From NCBI GenBank assembly GCA_027563935.2, contig CM050454.1, positions 22,999,501 through 23,063,500 of the forward strand: a DNA stretch of 64,000 nt. The letters are read 5' to 3'. A program made the position numbers and the translations under genes. Each line of letters starts with the position of its first letter. Positions within the stretch are counted from its first letter, which is position 1. Origin of the DNA: Costus lasius (taxonomy: Eukaryota; Streptophyta; Magnoliopsida; Zingiberales; Costaceae). Shown in pieces: positions 57,507 through 64,000 of the stretch. Under the pieces are notes generated by a model. It saw only the letters and a program-made list of their open reading frames with translations, ran no database searches and was not told the DNA's origin.

Positions 57507-58651
57507 TCAAACACATAAGGCTCAAACTTTGCTTGTCCTCAAGCAAAAATCAAAATTTGAAATCAAAATTTGATTAAAAGAATAACCTTTTCATGCTCAA
57601 TAAAGTTTTAAAATACAACCTATCAATGAAAAATTCTATCAATTGATTCACAAAACTTTAAATAAACCTATCATTCTCAGAACTCAATCCTCTAGCTCTA
57701 CTACTCAATCAAATAAAACTTTGCAACTTGTATAATAAATAGAATTTTCAAACTCATGATTTCACCTAGTATCAATTTAAATCTATCATGCTTTTGTTTA
57801 CAAGAATTGGGTTTCCAAGATCTTTTTCCACACAAAATTTCTTACTCTCCCTTTTTCTTTTTCTTTTTTTTTGCATTGATGGTACGTATCCACATAGACA
57901 CGTACTTTTTATTTTTGACTTCAACTCTTTCTTCGGTACCACTGTCAATTTTACACAGTGCCAAGTAGAGGAGTCTTATTCTTTTTTCTCTCTCATTATT
58001 TTTCATGTATAGACTTCAACCCATGTCTTAGATACCACTATCAATTTTACATAGTGCCAAGTAGGGGAGTTTCTCACTATTTTTATGGATCTTGGATTCC
58101 CTCTTCCCAACAAATAGCAAAAATATACTAAACTTCAACTTGGTTGATCAATTGATATCAATTCACAAATCATACTCATTTTATTCAAAAGAATAGTTCA
58201 CTTTCAGATCTCATTCCTCAAATTACACATCTACCCAAAATCTCATGCAACAACTAATGTCAAATTTCAAAAATAGATGTACTTTGAAGAAATAAATCTA
58301 ACATGATAGGTTTCTCTATAGTCATAGATATGCATCGAGGAGGACATTTATCAATGAAAGTCTTCTTCAAAAATAGAATTACACCACAAGAAAGCAGAAA
58401 GTGGATCATATTCATTCAATTATTTCTCAAAAGATCAAGGAAAATAGAATGCAAAGTAGTCGAGGAAGTGATGCTCACAAAATTTAATTTTTAGCCATCA
58501 TTGGATTCAGCTTTCTTTATATCTCCCTCATTATTCTATTCTCCTACAAAAAGAGAGGAAATTTTAATTCTAAAAATAGACTAAAAAGAAAGTGACTAAA
58601 CTAAGCAAGAGTGCTTGGGTTGCCTCCCAAGGAGCGCTAGTTTAAAGGTCA
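57507..58651 (-). other. 3' internal region of gypsy 2 between pol and LTR
   Basis: AT-rich, no preserved ORF and no env-like gene. In sense it starts with the Athila-type GGGAGGCAACCC motif (58618-58631) and ends with TTGCTTGAGGACAAGCAA (57529-57546) about 20 bp from the LTR. A diverged direct repeat around TACCACTGTCAATTTTACA occurs at about 57938-57970 and 58032-58068. Confidence 0.75.
57529..57546 (-). other. TTGAGGACAAGCAA motif near 3' LTR
   Basis: Sense TTGCTTGAGGACAAGCAA, a motif I know from the 3' internal end of Athila and related plant gypsy elements. It forms a short palindrome. Confidence 0.75.
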
Positions 58652-60010
58652 TTAGCTTGACCGTTCGATATTCGGATTTGATCGTGGCTCATCAAGGTAA
58701 AAACTTTCATTTTCTCCAATCTGCTCTTCTTGATAACAATGCTTCAATCATTGACCATTAACTTTGAATTGTCCCGTTTCCTCACTCCATATGTCTACAG
58801 CTCCATAGGGGTAGGCTTTCTTTACCTGAAAAGGACTAGACCATCGAGATTTAAGCTTTCCAGGAAAAAGTCTCAATCTAGAATTGAACAAAAGAACAAA
58901 GTCACATGGTTGGAAGTCTTTTCTAAAAATCTGTCGATCATGCCATCTTTTAGTCCTTTTTTTATAAATTCTTGCATTCTCATATGCAGAGAGTCTGATC
59001 TCATCTAGCTCATTTAATTGTAACCTCCGTTTTTCACCCGCGTTTTTCAAGTCAAAATTCAGCTTCTTGATTTCCCATAATGCCTTATGCTCGAGCTCTA
59101 CAGGAAGGTGACATGATTTTTCATAAATCAATTGAAAGGGGGACATACCTATGGGTGTCTTGAAAGTAGTCCTGTAAGCCCACAATGCATCATCAAGTTT
59201 GAATGTCTAGTCTTTCCTAGTGCGTGACACTGTTTTCTCCAGATTTCCTTTGATCTCTCTGTTTGATATTTCAACCTGTCCACTTGTTTGGGGGTGATAG
59301 GGTGTTGCAACTCTATGATTAACTCCATACTTCCTGAGTAAGGCTGAAAACTTATGTTCTATGAAATGCGAGCCTCCATCACTGATCACTACTCGGGGTG
59401 TCCCATATCGTGGAAAGATAATCTTCTTGAACGGTTTAATAACAACTCTCGAATCATTGCTTGGTGAAGCGAGAGCTTCAACCCATTTTGAGACATAATC
59501 AACTGCTAAAAGAATGTACTTGTTACCTCCAGAAGATGGGAAAGGTCCCATGAAGTCAATCCCCCAAACATCAAATATCTCAACTTTAAAAATATTGGAC
59601 AGTGGCATCTCATGTCTTCTGTTAATGTTCCCAGTCTTTTGACATCTATCACAAGATGACACAAAGTTTCTAGCATCTTTGAAAATTGTGGGCCAATAAA
59701 AACCTGATTGTAACACCTTAAAAGCAGTTTTCTTAGTATCGGCATGACCACCATATGAGGATCCATGGCATTGGAGCAATATATCTGCAACTTCTTCTTC
59801 AGGTACATATCTTCTAAAAATGCCATCTGCACATCTTCTAAACACATAAGGCTCATCCCAAAAATAGTGTTTCACCTCAGCCAAAAATCTTTTCCTTTTT
59901 TGGTAGCTCAGATCAGGAGGAAAAATATTGGCTACAAGATAATTCACTATTTCAGCATACCAGGGGGGCTCTGAGTTGTTCAATGGTCAAGAGCTATTCT
60001 TCAGGCAAGG
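58652..60010 (-). pseudogene. pol: Athila-like integrase (gypsy 2), broken
   Basis: The integrase portion of the gypsy polyprotein. Readable in order: [12 protein letters not shown] linker; zinc-binding H..H (CHGSSYGGH) and CDRC; core with first catalytic Asp in [10 protein letters not shown], second in VISDGGSHF, and Glu in [12 protein letters not shown]; then [22 protein letters not shown] and a C-terminal tail. Lesions: TAG at 59994-59996, a frameshift at the C run near 59967, TAG at 59207-59209 replacing Trp in RKDWTF, and TGA at 58748-58750 near the C-terminus. The likely original stop is TAA at 58652-58654, in the same frame. RT-RNase H lies beyond the family B solo LTR. Confidence 0.88.
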
Positions 60011-62238
60011 TGTTAGGGAATACCGGGTGTAATTTAAAATTTTGCAGTCCCAGGATGCAGCGGAAGAATCATTACACCCGAAACATATTCCAGTCCTAAG
60101 GATCCATGCGAGAGAGAAGACACAAGGATGTGTTAGAGATGTACCTCTTTTTCTTGTCTAGTTGCCGAAGCCATGTTGAAGGCGCCCAAGTGTTCGCCCT
60201 CCACAAGTATCCACGCATCGACTCCTTGATCGTTGCTCCCTTCCACGCTTGGTGCTAGCCTCGGGAAGAGAATCAAGCCTTAGGGTTCCTTCACTACTCT
60301 TGCGCCACCTCCAAGGATCATGCGCCAAGTGCAAGGAAGATACCGCCAACTCCTTATCTTCTTCACTCCAAGAGAAGAAGGAGAAGAAGAGTTTTGGCCC
60401 TTAGGAAAAGTAAGAGGAAGTGGCGCCACCAAGTCCTTCTCCAAGTCACGCCAAGAGGAGAGGAAGGAGAAGACTTGCGGCCACTAGTAGGAAGAAGGGT
60501 TGCGCCACCTTGATGTTGTCGCCCTTTGCCCTTGCTCTCACCCCTCTATGTGTGTTCACGCCTCCAAGAATTCGAACCTATGAGAGGGGGCAGCTAGGGT
60601 CCCTTTTATAAGCCAAGAGGCGGTTTAGGGAAGGCCAAGATCATGCCAAGTGGGCGGCTAGGATGATAGGGGTTTGTGGTAAGGAAAGTCTCCAAGACTT
60701 TGCCATAAACCTCATTCAACCTATTCTTATTTGCCCAATAGCCATATCAACCCAAGACATGCCTTAGAGGCATTCTTTCCATCCAAGGAGAAGGGCTAGG
60801 CGCAACAAGCAAGATGAATTCGGCTAGGGTGGTGTCTTGGGAGAAATTAGGGTTTGAGGTAAGGTAAGTCTCCAAGACTTTACCATATACTTCTTCCCAA
60901 CATCCATATGCGCCTAGGAACTTCCCATAAAAGTTCTCAAGCCATATTAGCCCCAATACATGCCTTAGAGGCAAGGTTTCCATCAAAGGAGAAAGGGCAA
61001 GGTGCCTTTTACTTCCTTAATGAAGCAAAACCGCCCACTTCACCCCATTATGCCCCTAGGCGCTAATGGGTGAAGACTTCTCCCCATTATACCCTTTTAA
61101 GCTAATTCTCTCTTCAGGACAACTAATTATTGGGCCTCATTGGACAATGAGCTAGCCCAAACTTCATGGCATAGGTTGATTAAGCCATTGGATCCAATCC
61201 AATGCAACCCTAATCCAAATGTGATGAATCTAGGTCAATTTCGGGTCAACCTGCCAAAAATGAAGTTTGGCTCCAATAACTTTCTTCCAACTCATCAGGC
61301 CCATTGGCGCTTATGAAATCTTCCAAATTGATCCAAGTTATCCAATAACTTGATCCTAAGGCTTCTGATTAAAGCAACGTCAAGAGTCTATTGCGTGTGA
61401 CCCCGTAGGATCCATATGACGATGGCAATGATGTAAACATCATAAGTAGTGAGGGGTATCTAGCAACACATCACTACTACCCATGTCATAGGACTTAAGT
61501 CATTATGGCAACAACTCCTAACAAGCAACGAGGATTCCCATTGCATTATAGATCCCTTTGCCTAAGCTGATATCCTGCCATTGGACTAGTCTCAAGTTTA
61601 TCAATCCAATGCATTGGTCATGAATCAACAAGTGTGGCCACACATTCCTGTCATGCACCAATAAGGTGGGGCGCCCCGAGGTAGATATCATGCTTCCTCT
61701 AAAGGAAGGGGCAAATCCTACTATTGGTCATCCATGTCTCTACGTGACTTATGACATGCCCAATGACAGTCGCTTTGATCTCCCAATTACGGAGAGACGT
61801 AAGACTGTATCAAAGCATGCCCATCATCAAATCTAGACATGAATACCTCAAGTCTAAGGATCAATGCAAACCTCTTGCATGTGAGATTGACTAGTTGACT
61901 AGACAAGTCAATCCTCACGATGGATCACTCCAGTGCATCCAATGCACCTGTATGTCTGCGTTACTGTGCCCCGCACTTAACCAGCCCATACACCAGTCTC
62001 ACATGTACCAAAGCTATCCCATATCTGCTAAGGTACCTTGTCTGGGGATTTCTTATGAGAATGGATCCAATCCAAACTCCTGGGACATTATATATGCAAC
62101 TCAATACATCAACGCAGGTAGAGAAGTCTGCATAATAACGACCATGCCTCTATATATAGAATAATAATTCTATCAAAGTACATTCAAACAATGCCTGACC
62201 ATGTCCATATATTGGTCTTCAGGGCATATACACCAACA
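60011..62238 (-). mobile_element. Solo LTR, family B copy 2
   Basis: 2228 bp, TGTTAGGGAATACC to TACACCAACA, homologous to 36239-38503 but diverged in the middle. Inserted in gypsy 2 pol between RNase H and integrase; flanks CAAGG and GAAGG match at four of five bases. Structured block at 61428-61478 (hairpin ATGATG-TAAA-CATCAT and the 18-nt loop), TATA-like TATATATAG near 62150-62160. No internal region, no gene. Confidence 0.86.
61428..61478 (-). promoter_or_regulatory. Conserved structured LTR block (family B copy 2)
   Basis: Identical stems and 18-nt loop to copy 1: arms 61445-61452 and 61471-61478, adjacent hairpin 61428-61443. Confidence 0.6.
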
Positions 62239-64000
62239 GAAGGAATCATTGATGTCATCATTCTTTTTAGTGTCTACCATTATTCTTGAGAGATGATCTG
62301 CAACAAGGTTTTCTGATCCCTTTTTGTCTTTAATCTCCAAATCAAATTCTTGCAGGAGTAAAATCCATCTGAGTAATCGTGGTTTGTTGTCTTTTTTCTG
62401 CATTATGTATTTCACAGCTGCATGGTCAGTGTACACTACCACTTTGGAGTTAATCAAGTATGACCTAAATTTATCAAAAGCAAATACTATGTCCAATAGT
62501 TCCTTCTCAGTGGTGGTGTAATTTTTCTGTGTCTCATCCAAAGTCTTGTTGGCATAGTGAATAACATGAGGTTTCTTATCTTTTCTCTGTCCCAAGACTG
62601 CTCCCACTGCATAATCACTGGCATCACACATGAGTTCAAAGGGCAAGTCCCAATCTGGGGGTTGAATGATGGGTGCTGAAACCAAGGCTTTCTTTAACCC
62701 CTGACAAGCAAACAGACATTTCTCATCAAAGCAGAATTTGGTGTCTTTACAAAGTAAATTAGTTAAAGGTTTAGCAAGTTTAGAGAAGTCCCTGATGAAT
62801 CTCCTATAAAACCATGCATGTCCCAAAAAGCTTCTGATCTCCTTGATAGTGGTGGGTGGTGCTAACTTCTCAATCACATCTACCATGGCCTTATCCACTT
62901 CAATCCCTCTCTCTGAAACAAGATGGCGTAAAACTATCCCCTGTCTAACCATAAAGTGACACTTTTCCCAATTCAAGACAAGGTTAGTCTCTTCGCATCT
63001 CTGTAAAACTCTAGAGAGATTAGCTAAGCAGTCATCAAAAGAGAAACCATAGACAGAGAAATCATCCATAAAAATATCCATGAAGTCTTCAATAAATTCA
63101 GAAAAAATTGCCATCATACACCTTTGAAAAGTTGCAGGTGCATTGCATAAACCAAAGGGCATTCTTCTATAAGCAAAAGTACCATGAGGACATGTAAAAG
63201 TGGTTTTATCCTGATCATCAGGATGAATAGGAATCTGAAAAAATCCGAAATACCCATCAAGAAAACAAAAGTGAGAGTGTTTGGCAAGTCTTTCCACCAT
63301 TTGATCAATGAAAGGAAAGGGAAAATGATCCTTTCTGGTGGCAGCATTTAATTTTCTATAATCAATACATATACTCCAACTAGTGACATTTCTAATAGGT
63401 ATCAATTCATTATCCTTATTTTTCATTACAGTGACACCCCCGTTCTTTGGAACACAGTGTACAGGACTCACCCACTTCCTATCTGAGATAGGGTAGATAA
63501 TACTTGCATCTAGTAATTTTAGTACTTCCTTCTTCACCACTTCCTTCATAGACGGGTTGAGCCTTCTCTGAAAATCTACATGCGGCTTGTGCTCATCCTC
63601 CATGTGAATCCTGTGCATACAAAAAGAAGGATTTATTCCTTTTAAGTCATCAATGGAATACCTAATTACCTTTCTATGAATTCTTAGCTCCTTCAAGAGT
63701 AGATCAGTTTCCCTGACATCTAATTTAGCATCCACAATCACAGGGTAGGTAGAGTTAGGACCAAGAAATTCATATCAAAGGTTATTAGGTAAAACTTTCA
63801 ACTCAACTTTAGGGATCTTTTCACTTTCATTATCAAAAGTAGCACAATCTAGAGTCGAATGTTTTTCATCATCAAAATTATCAAAATCATTCTCAAAACC
63901 AGAACTATCAATTTTTTCACAAGAATTTTTTAGGGAATCAGAAAAAGGAACATCAGCAGAAGAATCATCAAACAAACAACTAACATCATAAACTGTGTCA
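62239..64000 (-). pseudogene. pol: Athila-like protease linker-RT-RNase H (gypsy 2), broken
   Basis: Minus-strand pol running off the right edge. From the right: an acidic stretch, then VELKVLPNNL, a TGA at 63775-63777, [18 protein letters not shown], the RT domain ([60 protein letters not shown]; catalytic FMDDFSVYG) and RNase H ([43 protein letters not shown]). The sequence closely follows Athila-type RT. Coding is cut at 62239 by the family B solo LTR. The TGA and the insertion make it non-functional; RT itself is otherwise an uninterrupted frame from 63774 to 62239. Confidence 0.9.

Larger units (their letters stand above)
44994..64000 (-). mobile_element. Athila-like Ty3/gypsy element (gypsy 2), 3' part
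   Basis: Minus-strand element running off the right edge: RT-RNase H (62239-64000), integrase (58652-60010), Athila-type 3' internal motifs, 3' LTR (44994-57506). Two insertions split it: copia A4 in the LTR and a family B solo LTR in pol. Several stop codons and a frameshift make pol non-functional. The 5' LTR and gag lie outside the window. Confidence 0.88.

Noticed and set aside
58303..58494. A possible env-like ORF in the 3' internal region of gypsy 2
   Set aside because: It is short, on the wrong strand relative to the element, and in AT-rich decayed sequence.
36239..62238. The two family B LTRs as the paired LTRs of one 26-kb element
   Set aside because: The DNA between them is several unrelated complete elements, and each LTR has its own local near-duplication, so they are independent solo LTRs.

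Overview
The window is plant nuclear DNA made almost entirely of nested LTR retrotransposons. I see no host gene, tRNA, rRNA or CRISPR array. Evidence for a plant: Ty1/copia elements primed by initiator tRNA-Met (TGGTATCAGAG), Athila-like Ty3/gypsy elements with a tRNA-Asp-type primer site (TGGCGCCGTTGCTAGGGA) and the Athila-typical GGGAGGCAACCC and TTGAGGACAAGCAA motifs, and perfect 5-bp target duplications. The nesting suggests a large, repeat-rich angiosperm genome; I cannot name the species.

Layout, left to right (nearly everything reads on the minus strand). 1-897: truncated LTR of copia family A. 898-13149: 5' part of an Athila-like element (gypsy 1: broken gag, primer site, 5' LTR), carrying copia A1 (1589-10694, TSD GGATA). 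13150-39615: an old copia, family C (C5; degraded gag, very long leader, 5' LTR). C5 carries copia A3 (13886-32006, TSD TGGAG), whose left LTR carries copia A2 (14981-24104, TSD GAGAG), and the C5 LTR carries a family B solo LTR (36239-38503). 39616-39724: a scrap of family C LTR. 39725-42835: 5' LTR and leader of a second family C copia on the plus strand (C6). 42836-44249: unassigned LTR-like DNA. 44250-44993: start of a plus-strand Athila-like LTR (gypsy 3). 44994-64000: a minus-strand Athila-like element (gypsy 2). Its 3' LTR carries copia A4 (46374-56949, TSD GAAAG), whose own 3' LTR carries a solo LTR (46733-48772, TSD AAGAG). The gypsy 2 pol is split by a second family B solo LTR (60011-62238).

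The four family A copias are about 9.1 kb each with 1.6-1.7 kb LTRs. A2 is intact: one 1293-aa gag-protease-integrase-RT-RNase H frame and LTRs differing only by one base in a G run. A1 has one frameshift. A3 has lost its start codon and has a nonsense codon. A4 has an in-frame 582-bp deletion that removes two of the three integrase catalytic residues.

The most interesting signals lie in non-coding RNA regions: (i) repeated GAAA-tetraloop hairpins with covarying stems in the U5 side of Athila-like LTRs; (ii) paired hairpins between primer site and gag in copia leaders, retained in two divergent families; (iii) a stem-loop with an identical 18-nt loop and compensatory stem changes in the LTRs of two copia-type families, beside a second covarying hairpin; (iv) a TATA-proximal core shared by three LTR families and unusually close to the LTR start. 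I do not recognise these as named elements.
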